DNA from: Bacteroidales bacterium GP2
GTDB lineage: Bacteria; Bacteroidota; Bacteroidia; Bacteroidales; Muribaculaceae
Length of the DNA: 19,967 nucleotides
Assembly: GCA_001701115.1 (NCBI GenBank)
Contig: DAAJ01000031.1
Location: 5,419 to 25,385 of the forward strand
Direction of reading: 5' to 3'
Part shown: piece by piece, positions 1 to 8,881 of the stretch
Position numbering within the stretch: the stretch's first letter is position 1
Layout of the letters: each line of letters opens with the position of its first letter
Notes under the pieces: model-generated
Told to the model about the DNA's origin: nothing
The model's input: only the letters and a program-made list of their open reading frames with translations
Databases searched by the model: none
Translations under genes and position numbers: made by a program

Positions 1-792
1 TCAAGCAGAAGCTTTCCAAGCTCTATACGCTTTTTTGTGGAGAGCCCGAGGGTGAAATTCGGAGAAGAGTGGCGTCCTGAGGCTATCCGTCCGCTTGAAG
101 AAACCCTTGAAAAGCATCATGCCGAAATTGCAGCACTGATTCTGGAACCTGTTGTGCAGGGAGCCGGTGGAATGCGGTTTTATCATCCGCAATACCTTGT
201 GGAGGCAAGGAAGCTATGTGACAGGTATGGCGTTTATCTGATTTTTGACGAGATTGCAACCGGTTTCTGGCGTACCGGCAAATTCTTTGCTTGGGAGCAT
301 GCCGGGGTCCAGCCGGATATCATGTGCATAGGCAAAGGACTGACAGCGGGATACCTCACAATGAGCGCAGTGCTTACAACAAAAGAGGTTGCTGACACTA
401 TTTCGCGCGGTGAGGCGGGAGTGCTGATGCATGGTCCCACATTTATGGGCAATCCGCTGTCATGTGCGGTGGCAATCGCTTCCCTGAAGCTTTTGCTTGG
501 CAAGGACATGAAAGCTGTGCTTGAATCATTGGAAAGTTCCCTGAAAAAACTTCTCGCTCCTGCGGCGGACATCCCCGGAGTCAAGGAGGTGAGGGTTCTC
601 GGAAGCATTGGCGTGATAGAGATGGAATCTCCGGTTGATGTGGGGGAATTTCAGAAACTGTGCGTGCAAAAGGGTATATGGGTGCGTCCATTCGGCAGGA
701 ACGTTTATGTCATGCCACCTTATATAATATCCGGTGAGGAATTGGAAAAGCTGGTTACTGCGACCATAGATATTGTGAAATGTATCGCATAA
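1..792 (+). CDS. bioA: Adenosylmethionine-8-amino-7-oxononanoate aminotransferase (BioA), 5'-truncated by window edge
   Basis: PLP aminotransferase that converts KAPA to DAPA using S-adenosylmethionine as amino donor, in cytoplasmic biotin synthesis. The frame is open from base 1, so the GTG at 37 is an internal valine and the N-terminal part lies upstream; about 263 residues are visible. Matches to the family as I remember it: [11 protein letters not shown] (bases 142-174), the PLP-contacting DEIATGF (247-267), the Schiff-base lysine in CIGKGLT (codon 334-336), [14 protein letters not shown] (near 427-468), and the C-terminal [14 protein letters not shown]. The usual DEIATGFGRTGK reads [12 protein letters not shown] here, a Trp for a Gly close to the active-site loop. 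The 3' end overlaps bioF by 13 nt, which implies translational coupling in one operon. The family call is firm; the missing N-terminus, and any fusion there, cannot be judged. Confidence 0.96.
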   Translation, partial: SSRSFPSSIRFFVESPRVKFGEEWRPEAIRPLEETLEKHHAEIAALILEPVVQGAGGMRFYHPQYLVEARKLCDRYGVYLIFDEIATGFWRTGKFFAWEHAGVQPDIMCIGKGLTAGYLTMSAVLTTKEVADTISRGEAGVLMHGPTFMGNPLSCAVAIASLKLLLGKDMKAVLESLESSLKKLLAPAADIPGVKEVRVLGSIGVIEMESPVDVGEFQKLCVQKGIWVRPFGRNVYVMPPYIISGEELEKLVTATIDIVKCIA

Positions 793-1910
793 GCAAAGAA
801 CTCGCCACTCTTGCGGAGCAAGGCAATTTCCGGCATATTCCTTTGCCGCAGGGTGCATCCGGAGCTGATTTTTCAAGCAATGATTATCTCGGCATAGGAG
901 CGGACACACATTTGCAGCAAGAATTCTTTAATTCTATTTCAGGCAATTGTCCTTCGCTCACTTCAAGTGCTTCACGGCTTCTTGCGCAGGACCAGGAGGA
1001 ATATTATCTGCTTGAAGCAGCGTTGGAAAGGCTTTATGGTAAGCCTGCTCTGTTATTCAATAGCGGATATCACGCAAATACCGGGTTGATTTCCGCATTA
1101 TGTGACAAGAAAACCCTTATAGTTGCGGACAAACTTGTCCATGCAAGCATAATAGACGGCTATAAGCTAAGTGATGCCGAAATGGCACGCTTCCGGCACA
1201 ATGACATAAATCACCTTGAAAGCATACTACAGGCCAAGGCAGGGAATTACGAGCGAGTTCTGATAGTGGTGGAGTCGATTTACAGCATGGATGGCGATTC
1301 TGCACCTTTGGAGGAGATTGCCGTGCTGAAATCTCGGTATCCGCAGGCGCTTTTGTATGTGGATGAGGCTCATGCTTTTGGAGTATGCGGTCCGCGGGGT
1401 CTCGGGCTTGTTGCCTCCACTCCCATTGCTGGCACAGTGGATGTTATTGTCGGCACATTTGGCAAAGCAGCGGCATCGGTAGGTGCGTTTGCCGTGCTCT
1501 CCGGCGAGCTGAAAGATTATGCCATAAACCGGGCAAGGAGTTTCATATTCTCAACGGCAATACCGCCGCTCAACTGCGCATGGACGCGTTATGTGATTGA
1601 GAGGCTTCCCGGTGCTGACATGGCAGTGAGGAGGGGCAGATTGAAAGAGCTTATAAAGGAGTTCAGCATAAACCTTGACCCTGATAAAGTACAGCTTTCA
1701 TCTCCGTCCCATATAATACCGATTATTGTCGGTGATTCGGCAAAAGCAGTCAGCTTGTCCGCAAAACTTGCGGAAGAAGGGCTCAAAGTGCTCCCGATTC
1801 GCACGCCGACAGTTCCACCGCACACCGAGCGCCTGAGAATCAGCCTCTCGGCGGCTTTGCAATTATCAGACGTTTGCCGCCTTGCATCGTCCTTAAACAG
1901 GTTGTTATGA
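780..1910 (+). CDS. bioF: 8-amino-7-oxononanoate synthase (BioF)
   Basis: PLP-dependent alpha-oxoamine synthase that condenses pimeloyl-ACP (or -CoA) with L-alanine to give KAPA. It is 376 aa, close to the usual length of about 385. Visible landmarks are FSSNDYLG (31-38), the substrate-side TSSASRLL (61-68), [10 protein letters not shown] (93-102), the PLP-stacking His121 in [17 protein letters not shown] (165-173), DEAHAFG (195-201, Asp195 and His198 for PLP) and the Schiff-base Lys229 in GTFGKAA. The ATG at 780 lies inside the end of bioA. The 3' end overlaps the next gene through ATGA, so bioA, bioF and bioG-bioC form one coupled unit. The residues around Lys229 ([10 protein letters not shown]) differ slightly from the more common GKALG pattern. 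CAI-1 synthases and 2-amino-3-ketobutyrate ligases share this fold, but the biotin neighbours decide the call. Confidence 0.96.
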   Translation: MYRISKELATLAEQGNFRHIPLPQGASGADFSSNDYLGIGADTHLQQEFFNSISGNCPSLTSSASRLLAQDQEEYYLLEAALERLYGKPALLFNSGYHANTGLISALCDKKTLIVADKLVHASIIDGYKLSDAEMARFRHNDINHLESILQAKAGNYERVLIVVESIYSMDGDSAPLEEIAVLKSRYPQALLYVDEAHAFGVCGPRGLGLVASTPIAGTVDVIVGTFGKAAASVGAFAVLSGELKDYAINRARSFIFSTAIPPLNCAWTRYVIERLPGADMAVRRGRLKELIKEFSINLDPDKVQLSSPSHIIPIIVGDSAKAVSLSAKLAEEGLKVLPIRTPTVPPHTERLRISLSAALQLSDVCRLASSLNRLL

Positions 1911-3283
1911 AATATGGCATAGTTTCACAACAACACTCCCGCAGGCTCATTATATTATTTGCGGGCTGGGGCATGGATGAGCATCCATTTGCTGAATTGT
2001 CCTTGCCGGGATATGACATTGCCGTTGTGTGGGATTATACTGACGAAAATATTGATTCTCCGTTCTGGGACGGTTATGCTGAAATATGCGTCCTCGCATG
2101 GTCCTACGGTGTTTATTTTGCCGCACGTTTTATAAGTGGGCATCCGGAACTGCCGCTAACAGCGCGGGTTGCTGTCAACGGCACAATGCATCCGGTGCAT
2201 GAGAATTTCGGTATTCCTCCGGCACTTTACAATGCTACTCTTGGCGCAATCAGCGATACCGCTGTTAAGAAATTTTATCGCCGGATGTGCGGCGGTGCTT
2301 CTGCGTTTGAATCTTTCAGCAGCAAAATGCCGCAGCGGTCCGTGGAGTCGCTTTCCGTGGAACTTGCCGCAATTGGAGCAAAATATGCGTATGAAGGCGC
2401 GCCGCGATGCGAATGGGATAAAGCGTTTGTATATGCTTCTGATTTGATATTTCCTCCCGGTGCACAGATGTCCGCATGGCAGGGGAGTGCGGAAATAATA
2501 GAGTGCCAGGGAGCCCACCTTCCTGATTTCCAATGGTTGCTCCGCCGTGTTTTTATTCTAAAAGACGGAGTGACGGATGCGTTTACCCGTTCTATCCTTA
2601 CTTACAATGAAAATGCTCCCGCACAGCTTGAAGTAGCTGATCACCTTGCGTCACTTATCGCTGAAAAAGCGCCATTGCAAGGAAATATACTTGAGATAGG
2701 CTGCGGGTCCGGATTTCTGACAGAAAGGATAGTGCCGCTTCTTGCTTCCGGCTCAACGCTTACGCTTATTGATGTTTCACCTATAAACCGGTCATTGCCA
2801 GGCACACATGTCCATGCCGATGCTGAAATAGAAGTGATGAAATATGAAGATAGTAGCGTGTCGGCAATTCTATCCTCTTCGGCGGTGCAGTGGTTCAATT
2901 CCCCGGCGGTTTTTCTCCGTGAAGCAGCGCGGATACTTTGCCCCGGTGGATTGCTGGCAATTGCTGTTTACTCAGATTCAACATTTTCCCAGATACCTGA
3001 GCATGAATCACCTTCGCGTACATTCTCATTGCAATCGTTGCAATCTATTATTCCTGAGGAATTTGAAGTGGCAGTGTGTGAATCCCAGGAATATATTCAG
3101 CAATTCGACTCCCCGCGCGAGTTGCTAAGGCATTTCCGCCTCACAGGAGTGGCACCTGTCAATAATTCACCCGCGGCATCTGTCATAGCGAGAAAGATTA
3201 TAAGCGGTAATGTAACGGCATTGAGCTACAATCCGATATTTCTGTTGCTCACCAAGAAAAAGTGTTGTAACTTTGTAGATTAA
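1907..3283 (+). CDS. bioC: BioG-BioC fusion: pimeloyl-ACP methyl ester esterase plus malonyl-ACP O-methyltransferase
   Basis: A 458-aa two-domain protein. Residues 1 to about 215 look like BioG (DUF452): LFAGWGMDEHPF (17-28), the nucleophile in LAWSYG (Ser66), a likely acid Asp179 in YASDLIFPP, and His204 in GAHLPD. Residues about 225-458 look like BioC: SAM motif ILEIGCGSGF (261-270), SSSAVQWF (323-330), REAARILCPGG (338-348), and a C-terminal LLRHFRLTGVAP (406-417). BioC methylates malonyl-ACP to disguise it for fatty-acid elongation, and BioG removes the methyl group from pimeloyl-ACP ester to end the detour. The start at 1907 is chosen because its ATGA overlaps the bioF stop and gives a proper BioG N-terminus; an earlier start at 1874 would only add residues inside bioF. 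BioG and BioC fusions are reported in some Bacteroidetes. The last codons double as the promoter of the next gene. Confidence 0.92.
   Translation: MKYGIVSQQHSRRLIILFAGWGMDEHPFAELSLPGYDIAVVWDYTDENIDSPFWDGYAEICVLAWSYGVYFAARFISGHPELPLTARVAVNGTMHPVHENFGIPPALYNATLGAISDTAVKKFYRRMCGGASAFESFSSKMPQRSVESLSVELAAIGAKYAYEGAPRCEWDKAFVYASDLIFPPGAQMSAWQGSAEIIECQGAHLPDFQWLLRRVFILKDGVTDAFTRSILTYNENAPAQLEVADHLASLIAEKAPLQGNILEIGCGSGFLTERIVPLLASGSTLTLIDVSPINRSLPGTHVHADAEIEVMKYEDSSVSAILSSSAVQWFNSPAVFLREAARILCPGGLLAIAVYSDSTFSQIPEHESPSRTFSLQSLQSIIPEEFEVAVCESQEYIQQFDSPRELLRHFRLTGVAPVNNSPAASVIARKIISGNVTALSYNPIFLLLTKKKCCNFVD
3245..3275 (+). promoter_or_regulatory. Bacteroidetes-type promoter for the lptF-ygfA gene cluster
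   Basis: TTG at 3245-3247, a 20-nt spacer, then TAACTTTG at 3268-3275, an exact match to the TAnnTTTG -7 element used by the Bacteroidetes primary sigma factor. It lies wholly inside the last codons of bioG-bioC and ends 34 nt before the GTG of the permease gene, a sensible leader length. No hairpin separates the two transcription units, so read-through from the biotin operon remains possible. Confidence 0.65.
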
Positions 3284-3309
3284 TTAGAATCCCTAACTAA
3301 AATCGTGTA

Positions 3310-5232
3310 GTGACTTTCAGACTGAAAACATTATACCGGTTCATGCTCACCAGCTTTGTGCCGCTGTTTGCAATGACTTTCTTCATCTGCCTGTTCATTG
3401 TGCTGATGCAGTTTTTGTGGAAATACATTGACGACCTTGTTGGTAAAGGGCTTGATGTCAGTGTTATAGCTGAGCTTTTCTTTTATGCGGCTCTCTCGCT
3501 TGTGCCAATGGCTCTTCCGCTTGCAATCCTCCTTGCCTCGCTCATGACCTTCGGAAACCTCGGTGAAAGGTTTGAGCTTACGGCTATGAAAGCATCGGGC
3601 GTATCTCTCATAAGGGCAATGAGCCCGCTCACTGTGCTTATGGTCGTAATTGCTATTGGAGCTTTTTTCTTCCAGAACAATGTGCTGCCTGTAGCGCAAA
3701 CTAAGATGTGGACCCTGCTTTTCTCGGTTAAGCAGAAATCTCCGGAGCTTGAAATACCGGAAGGTGTTTTTTATGACCAGATTCCCGGCTATAACCTCTT
3801 TGTGGAAAGCAAGAACCGCGATAACGGCACTCTATACAATCTCATGATTTATGACCTGAGCAAAGGGTTTGACAATGCCGCTGTCATACTTGCAGATTCC
3901 GGCACACTTGTGATGACAGAAAACAAAAGGCATCTTGTTCTTGACCTCTTCCAGGGCGAGTCGTTCGATAATCTACGCGAGGCGGCAACAGCATCGGCTA
4001 ATGTGCCGTATCGCCGTGAAACTTTTGACCATAAGAAAATATATCTGTTTTTCGATGCCAATTTCAACCGAATGGAGGAGGACGGCATGAGAAACCAGTA
4101 TGTTGGAAAGAATATTGCAGAACTCAAACACACCATTGACTCGGTGAACCTCAGGGTTGACAGCGTAGGCACAGGATATGCCGGAATGGTTGCCGGCAGA
4201 CGTTATGTGGATGTTGAGCCGTACAAGTACACTTACGATTCAGCTAATGTAAGGCATCATGAGCTTAAGGTGGTGGAACTTGACAAGCCTGTGAATGTTG
4301 ATTCTGTTTTCCGTGGAAAATCCTCCGCGTTTACAAAGCAGTACCTTGACAAAGCGTTAAGCATTCTCAACCGCACAAAGCAGGATTATGAATTCAAGGG
4401 GCTTACTCTTGCCGATGACCGCAAGACTATTATACGCCACGGGATAGAGATGCACAAAAAATTCACCTTGTCCATAGCTTGCCTCGTGTTCTTCTTTATC
4501 GGTGCACCGCTCGGAGCTATTATCCGCAAAGGAGGACTTGGCGCGCCGCTCGTAATTTCAGTTTTCCTTTTCATTGTGTATTATATCATAGATAATACCG
4601 GAAACAAAATGGCGAGGGATGCGAGAATCGAAGTTTGGCAAGGCATGTGGATAAGCACCGCAATACTTTTGCCGCTTGGAATATTCGTGACATACAAAGC
4701 AGTTAATGATTCGGCGGTATTCAATAAGGATGCCTATCTCAATTTCTTCAAGAAATTCCTTGGTCGCAACCAGGTTCGCCATGTAGAGATGAAAGAGGTG
4801 ATTATGGATGAAGTGGTGCCTGCAACAGCTATGGAGAAATTGCAGTCGCTTGATGCTTCTGCTGCGCATTTCCTCACAGCTTTCCCGGCAAATCCTAATT
4901 ATCTGACTTACTGGCTGAAAGGGTGTCCGGTTGATTTGCTGCACTCTTTATCCGCCCAAGAGGAGGAGTTTGTGGAGTATATGTCGAATTCTTCGGACAA
5001 ACTCGTTATAAACAAGCTGATGGATTTGCCTATCCTTAAGAACCTGTGGCTTTACCGCCCCGCTCCCAAGAAATGGGTAGGGTGGGTAGCTATGATCATA
5101 TTCCCGGTAGGAATTGCAGGTTATTTGATTGGACGGAATGCAATCAAGCATCTTAGACGAGATGTAGGGAATATCATAAAAGTAGATAAACAATTGACCA
5201 CATTGATATTAAATACAACAGATAATGAATAA
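3310..5232 (+). CDS. LptF/LptG (YjgP/YjgQ) family lipopolysaccharide export permease, C-terminally extended
   Basis: Inner-membrane permease of the LptB2FG exporter, which extracts lipopolysaccharide and passes it to the periplasmic Lpt bridge. It has 640 aa. N-terminal hydrophobic segments lie at about 14-38, 56-82 and 103-123, a periplasmic beta-rich stretch at about 124-385, then segments at about 386-407, 412-430 and 445-463. The conserved [18 protein letters not shown] lies at 394-411. Proteobacterial LptF and LptG are about 360 aa; here the periplasmic insert is longer, and about 175 residues follow TM6, including an extra hydrophobic segment at about 588-608. The GTG start at 3310 is forced by an in-frame TAA at 3298; the next candidate is ATG 3343, which would cut into TM1. 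Its end overlaps ribBA by 8 nt. Whether it is LptF or LptG cannot be decided from sequence alone, so no symbol is given. Confidence 0.88.
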   Translation: MTFRLKTLYRFMLTSFVPLFAMTFFICLFIVLMQFLWKYIDDLVGKGLDVSVIAELFFYAALSLVPMALPLAILLASLMTFGNLGERFELTAMKASGVSLIRAMSPLTVLMVVIAIGAFFFQNNVLPVAQTKMWTLLFSVKQKSPELEIPEGVFYDQIPGYNLFVESKNRDNGTLYNLMIYDLSKGFDNAAVILADSGTLVMTENKRHLVLDLFQGESFDNLREAATASANVPYRRETFDHKKIYLFFDANFNRMEEDGMRNQYVGKNIAELKHTIDSVNLRVDSVGTGYAGMVAGRRYVDVEPYKYTYDSANVRHHELKVVELDKPVNVDSVFRGKSSAFTKQYLDKALSILNRTKQDYEFKGLTLADDRKTIIRHGIEMHKKFTLSIACLVFFFIGAPLGAIIRKGGLGAPLVISVFLFIVYYIIDNTGNKMARDARIEVWQGMWISTAILLPLGIFVTYKAVNDSAVFNKDAYLNFFKKFLGRNQVRHVEMKEVIMDEVVPATAMEKLQSLDASAAHFLTAFPANPNYLTYWLKGCPVDLLHSLSAQEEEFVEYMSNSSDKLVINKLMDLPILKNLWLYRPAPKKWVGWVAMIIFPVGIAGYLIGRNAIKHLRRDVGNIIKVDKQLTTLILNTTDNE

Positions 5233-6442
5233 TGATATTAAACTCAATACTATTGAGGAGGCGATAGAGGATTTCCGCAATGGCAAATTTGTCATTGTAG
5301 TTGATGATGAGGACAGGGAAAATGAGGGTGACCTCATAATGGCTGCTGAAAAGGTGACACCGGATGCCGTTAACTTTATGGTTACCAATGCCCGTGGAGA
5401 ACTTTGTGCGCCTGTCACAATATCACGGTGCAAGGAGCTTGAACTGACGCATCAGGTTCAAGACAATACATCTATGCTCGGCACCCCTTTCACCATCACT
5501 ATTGACAAACTTGAAGGATGCACAACAGGAGTTTCTGCTGCTGACCGCGCAGCTACTATCCGTGCCCTTGCTGATCCTAAATCAGTGCCTTCCACCTTTG
5601 GACGTCCCGGGCATGTTCACCCGCTGTATGCGCAGGATGAGGGTGTGCTACGCCGTCCCGGTCATACTGAGGCAAGCATAGACCTTGCGCGCCTTGCCGG
5701 AATGACTCCTGCCGCTACTCTAATTGAAATCCTTAACGAGGACGGTACTATGGCAAGGCTGCCGCAGCTGAAAGAAAAAGCTGACAAATGGGGGCTTAAA
5801 CTTATCTCTATCAGAGATTTGATTGCTTACCGCCTAAAAAATGAATCTACGGTAGAACAGGGCGTTGAGGTTGATATGCCCACATCCCACGGGCATTTCC
5901 ACCTGATTCCTTTCCGTGAAAAAGCTACCGGCAGGGAGCATATCGCCCTTATAAAAGGGGATGTGGCAAGCGGCGAGCCTGTGCTTGTAAGGGTACATTC
6001 GTCATGTGCCACAGGTGATATTTTCGGTTCACAGAGGTGCGATTGCGGTGACCAGCTCCATAAAGCCATGGAAATGATAGAAAAAGAGGGTAGAGGAGCT
6101 ATCCTGTATCTCAACCAGGAGGGCAGGGGGATAGGTCTGATGGATAAAATCAAGGCATACAAGCTTCAGGAAGAGGGACTTGATACTGTGGATGCTAACC
6201 TGCACCTCGGGCATAAAGCTGATGAAAGGGATTACGGTGTAGGAGCACAGATTCTTCACAAGCTCGGTATCCGTGACATGAGGCTGATGACCAACAATCC
6301 GGTAAAACGAATCGGGTTGGAGGGTTATGGGCTCCGTGTTGTTGAAAATGTGCCTATTGAGGTGATGCCAAACAAGTATAACAAATTTTATATGCACACC
6401 AAAAAAACTCGTATGGGGCATCAGCTTGATAACGTAGATTGA
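5225..6442 (+). CDS. ribBA: Bifunctional 3,4-dihydroxy-2-butanone-4-phosphate synthase / GTP cyclohydrolase II (RibBA)
   Basis: Supplies both starting branches of riboflavin synthesis: the N-terminal half makes DHBP from ribulose 5-phosphate, and the C-terminal half opens GTP. It is 405 aa, typical for the fusion. RibB landmarks are [13 protein letters not shown] (25-37, acidic Mg site), Cys61, [10 protein letters not shown] (125-134) and RRPGHTEAS (143-151). RibA landmarks are [18 protein letters not shown] (258-275; zinc ligands Cys261, Cys272, Cys274), NQEGRGIGL (297-305) and NNPVKRIGL (357-365). Both halves appear catalytically intact. Its ATG lies within the end of the permease gene, so no FMN riboswitch or separate leader is possible here; expression appears coupled to the upstream gene. 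The protein ends soon after the GTP cyclohydrolase core. Confidence 0.97.
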   Translation: MNNDIKLNTIEEAIEDFRNGKFVIVVDDEDRENEGDLIMAAEKVTPDAVNFMVTNARGELCAPVTISRCKELELTHQVQDNTSMLGTPFTITIDKLEGCTTGVSAADRAATIRALADPKSVPSTFGRPGHVHPLYAQDEGVLRRPGHTEASIDLARLAGMTPAATLIEILNEDGTMARLPQLKEKADKWGLKLISIRDLIAYRLKNESTVEQGVEVDMPTSHGHFHLIPFREKATGREHIALIKGDVASGEPVLVRVHSSCATGDIFGSQRCDCGDQLHKAMEMIEKEGRGAILYLNQEGRGIGLMDKIKAYKLQEEGLDTVDANLHLGHKADERDYGVGAQILHKLGIRDMRLMTNNPVKRIGLEGYGLRVVENVPIEVMPNKYNKFYMHTKKTRMGHQLDNVD

Positions 6443-6453
6443 TTTTAGTGCCT

Positions 6454-8418
6454 ATGAAACATTATATTTCTGCAATTATTACCCTGGCGGTCGCCGCGCT
6501 GCTTGTCAGTTGCGGACCGAAACTTCAGGAGGGTCCTGAGATTCAAAAAATCCTCGCCAAAGCCGGAAACAACAGGGGAGAACTGGAAAAAGTGCTCAAG
6601 CACTATTATGATGAGCCAGAAAAGCTCGAGGCTGCACGATGGCTTATTTTGAATATGCCCGGGCATTACACCGTGGACGGACCGGAAATTGACTCGCTTG
6701 AAATGGTGCTTCAGCCGCTGCTGGGCTACAAGGTTAATTTCCAGCTTGACCAGGAGGTGCTGGAAAAATGGAACAGGTTCCCGTTTTATGCGCTTACAAG
6801 AAACGATGATGTGCGTTCTCTAAAGGCAAGCTACCTGATAGATAACATCGACAGGGCTTATGATGATTGGAAAAACCGTCCGTGGAACAAGAACCTTTCA
6901 TTTGAGGAGTTTTGTGAATTGCTCCTCCCTTATAATATAGGTGAGGCAAGGATTACAAACTGGAGGGAAGCATACGCTGACACTTACCGTCCTAAACTTG
7001 ACTCGGCATACACCGGTGATGATCCTACTGTTGCCGCAAAGGTTTTGTACGAAATAATATTTAAAGAGGGGTGGGCTTATTTCGATAAACTTATTTCCCC
7101 ACACAGGGATGCCCTGATGCTGAAAGAGCACCGCGTCGGCTATAACCGTGATAAGGTGGACTTATATGTCTATGCGATGCGCGCATGCGGTATTCCTGTG
7201 GCTATTGACCAGATGCTCATTTCACCTGAAAGTAAGAATTCACATCAATGGGTTGTGGTAAAGGATGATGTTTCAGGACGTTATATCCCGTTTGGATTTG
7301 ATGGCATGCTTCCGGACCGCGATATTCCTCAAAGGGACCACAGGAAGAAAGGAAAAGTTTACCGCATGACTTATGGGAAGCAGAATGACCATATAGACGA
7401 TGTATATGATATCCGTTCCCTCCCGTTGAAGATTGTGAATCCTTGCCTCAAGGATGTGTCAGACCAATACTTTGTGTCTGATTCTGCCACAATGGCTATC
7501 GACACCCACAATAAGGAGGTGTATCTTGCACTTCCGGTGCTTGATGAATGGTTGCCGATTGATGTTGGTGATGTCAAGGGTGATTCTGTTACATTCCGTA
7601 ATTTTGAATGTGGCGTTTATTACGTTCCTGCGGTGACTTATGACAAGAACTTTTTGCCCTGCGGCTATCCTTTCTATCTGGACAGCAAGTTAAATACTAT
7701 TATCTTGAAACCGGACACGCTGCATACAAGAAAAGTGGTGTTGGAACGTACCATGCCGTTCCGCCAGGCTCAGTTGAGATATGCTTCTGATTGCATTATC
7801 GGTGCAATGATTGAAGCTGATGACAATCCTGATTTCACTTCGCCGGATACTATCGTGATGATTGAAGACACGATGAAAATCAGACGCATGAAATTCCTCA
7901 CCCCTAATCCCAAAAGAGAATGCAAGTATCTGCGGTACAATGCCGCTCCAGGACAATATGTAATGTTGGCTGAGCTGGAAGTGTATTCCGATACCGAGGG
8001 TAATAATAAAGTAGGATATAATGTCAAGGAGGAAGTTGAACGCTCCGGTCCCCAGTACTTGAGTGACAATAACCTTTTTACCGCTTTTACAGTTCCTATT
8101 GCAGACTCCAAGTTTATTGCCACTCTTGATAATCCAACAACAATCGGATGCTTGAGGATCACTGCGCGAAACGACGGCAACTATCCTATTCCCGGGCATA
8201 AGTACCAGCTTGTTTACCAGGATGGCAGCAAGGGATGGCGTCCGGTAGGCGAGCCACAGATAGCCTCCGAGCAGAGCACATTGGAATTTACAGTACCTGA
8301 AAATGCTCTATTAAAGCTGATTGATGTCAGCTCCAACCAGCATAAGCAGGTGTTTACTATACGCAACGGCAAGGTGTATTATTCCCTTGATTTGGGATTC
8401 TTTAATTTAAAATCTTGA
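6454..8418 (+). CDS. Lipoprotein with degenerate transglutaminase-like region and discoidin-like C-terminus
   Basis: A predicted exported lipoprotein of 654 aa. The signal ends in LLVSC, giving lipidated Cys20, probably on the periplasmic or outer-membrane side. Residues about 190-285 resemble the transglutaminase-like core of Bacteroidales lipoproteins (RVGYNRDKVDLYVYAMRACG at 227-246, SHQWVVV at 263-269, YIPFGFDG at 277-284). The position where relatives carry the catalytic Cys (G-x-C-x-D) is Asn231, while His264 is kept, so the hydrolase or transferase activity is probably lost. Residues about 430-620 look beta-rich and resemble an F5/8 (discoidin) fold: LAELEVYSD at 505-513, LDNPTTIGCLRIT at 558-570. 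ATG 6454 is preferred over TTG 6439 because it gives a clean signal and follows ribBA by 11 nt. The role is unknown; binding a peptide or glycan is only an inference. Confidence 0.8.
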   Translation: MKHYISAIITLAVAALLVSCGPKLQEGPEIQKILAKAGNNRGELEKVLKHYYDEPEKLEAARWLILNMPGHYTVDGPEIDSLEMVLQPLLGYKVNFQLDQEVLEKWNRFPFYALTRNDDVRSLKASYLIDNIDRAYDDWKNRPWNKNLSFEEFCELLLPYNIGEARITNWREAYADTYRPKLDSAYTGDDPTVAAKVLYEIIFKEGWAYFDKLISPHRDALMLKEHRVGYNRDKVDLYVYAMRACGIPVAIDQMLISPESKNSHQWVVVKDDVSGRYIPFGFDGMLPDRDIPQRDHRKKGKVYRMTYGKQNDHIDDVYDIRSLPLKIVNPCLKDVSDQYFVSDSATMAIDTHNKEVYLALPVLDEWLPIDVGDVKGDSVTFRNFECGVYYVPAVTYDKNFLPCGYPFYLDSKLNTIILKPDTLHTRKVVLERTMPFRQAQLRYASDCIIGAMIEADDNPDFTSPDTIVMIEDTMKIRRMKFLTPNPKRECKYLRYNAAPGQYVMLAELEVYSDTEGNNKVGYNVKEEVERSGPQYLSDNNLFTAFTVPIADSKFIATLDNPTTIGCLRITARNDGNYPIPGHKYQLVYQDGSKGWRPVGEPQIASEQSTLEFTVPENALLKLIDVSSNQHKQVFTIRNGKVYYSLDLGFFNLKS

Positions 8419-8429
8419 TAGAAAGAGCT

Positions 8430-8864
8430 ATGTACGATAAAACCAAACAGTGCCTGCTTGACAAGCGATACCTTAGGATGGCTCTTATATGGGCTGAAAA
8501 TTCGTATTGTATCCGCCGCCAGGTAGGAGCGCTCATTGTGAGGGACCAGATGATAATCTCGGACGGGTTCAATGGCACTCCAGCCGGATTTGAAAACATC
8601 TGTGAGGATGACACTGGGCATACTAAGCCTTATGTGCTCCATGCTGAGGCAAATGCCATTACCAAAGTGGCTCGGAGCAATAATTCGAGTGAAGGCGCAA
8701 CCTTATATGTCACAGCATCCCCTTGCCTTGAATGTTCCAAGCTGATTATCCAGGCAGGAATAAAGAGGGTGGTGTACCATGAGCTTTATCGTATGAGTGA
8801 CGGGCTCGATTTGTTGCAGCGTGCCGGAATCGAGTGTATCCACATTCCGGATTTATCTGAATAA
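8430..8864 (+). CDS. dCMP deaminase (ComEB family, zinc-dependent)
   Basis: Cytidine/deoxycytidylate deaminase fold, 144 aa. It is expected to deaminate dCMP to dUMP in the cytoplasm, feeding thymidylate synthase. The zinc site is complete: HAEAN (71-75; His71 ligand, Glu73 proton shuttle) and PCLEC (98-102; Cys99 and Cys102). GFNGTPAGFENICED (46-60) is the substrate-side loop typical of dCMP deaminases rather than of tRNA or cytosine deaminases. The ATG at 8430 is preferred to TTG 8415: it begins 11 nt after the lipoprotein stop and is preceded by purine-rich GAAAGAG. It sits directly before the S41 protease gene. ComEB is named for a competence locus, but nothing here suggests DNA uptake. 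Confidence 0.93.
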   Translation: MYDKTKQCLLDKRYLRMALIWAENSYCIRRQVGALIVRDQMIISDGFNGTPAGFENICEDDTGHTKPYVLHAEANAITKVARSNNSSEGATLYVTASPCLECSKLIIQAGIKRVVYHELYRMSDGLDLLQRAGIECIHIPDLSE

Positions 8865-8876
8865 TCTTTTGATTAT
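8861..8876 (+). other. Small AT-rich hairpin in the dCMP deaminase / protease gap
   Basis: ATAATC, a TTTT loop, then GATTAT gives a perfect 6-bp stem. It spans the end of the deaminase gene and most of the 17-nt gap before the protease ATG at 8882. With only two G-C pairs it is too weak to be called a terminator. It could affect initiation of the protease gene or be chance in AT-rich spacer. Confidence 0.3.
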
Positions 8877-8881
8877 ATAAT

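Noticed and set aside
37..792. Complete bioA starting at GTG 37
   Set aside because: The frame is open to base 1 and the upstream residues read as coding. Starting at 37 would remove roughly the first third of the aminotransferase, so this is a truncated gene.
5100..5260. FMN riboswitch before ribBA
   Set aside because: ribBA begins inside the preceding gene. There is no untranslated leader and no RFN-like conserved stems were seen.
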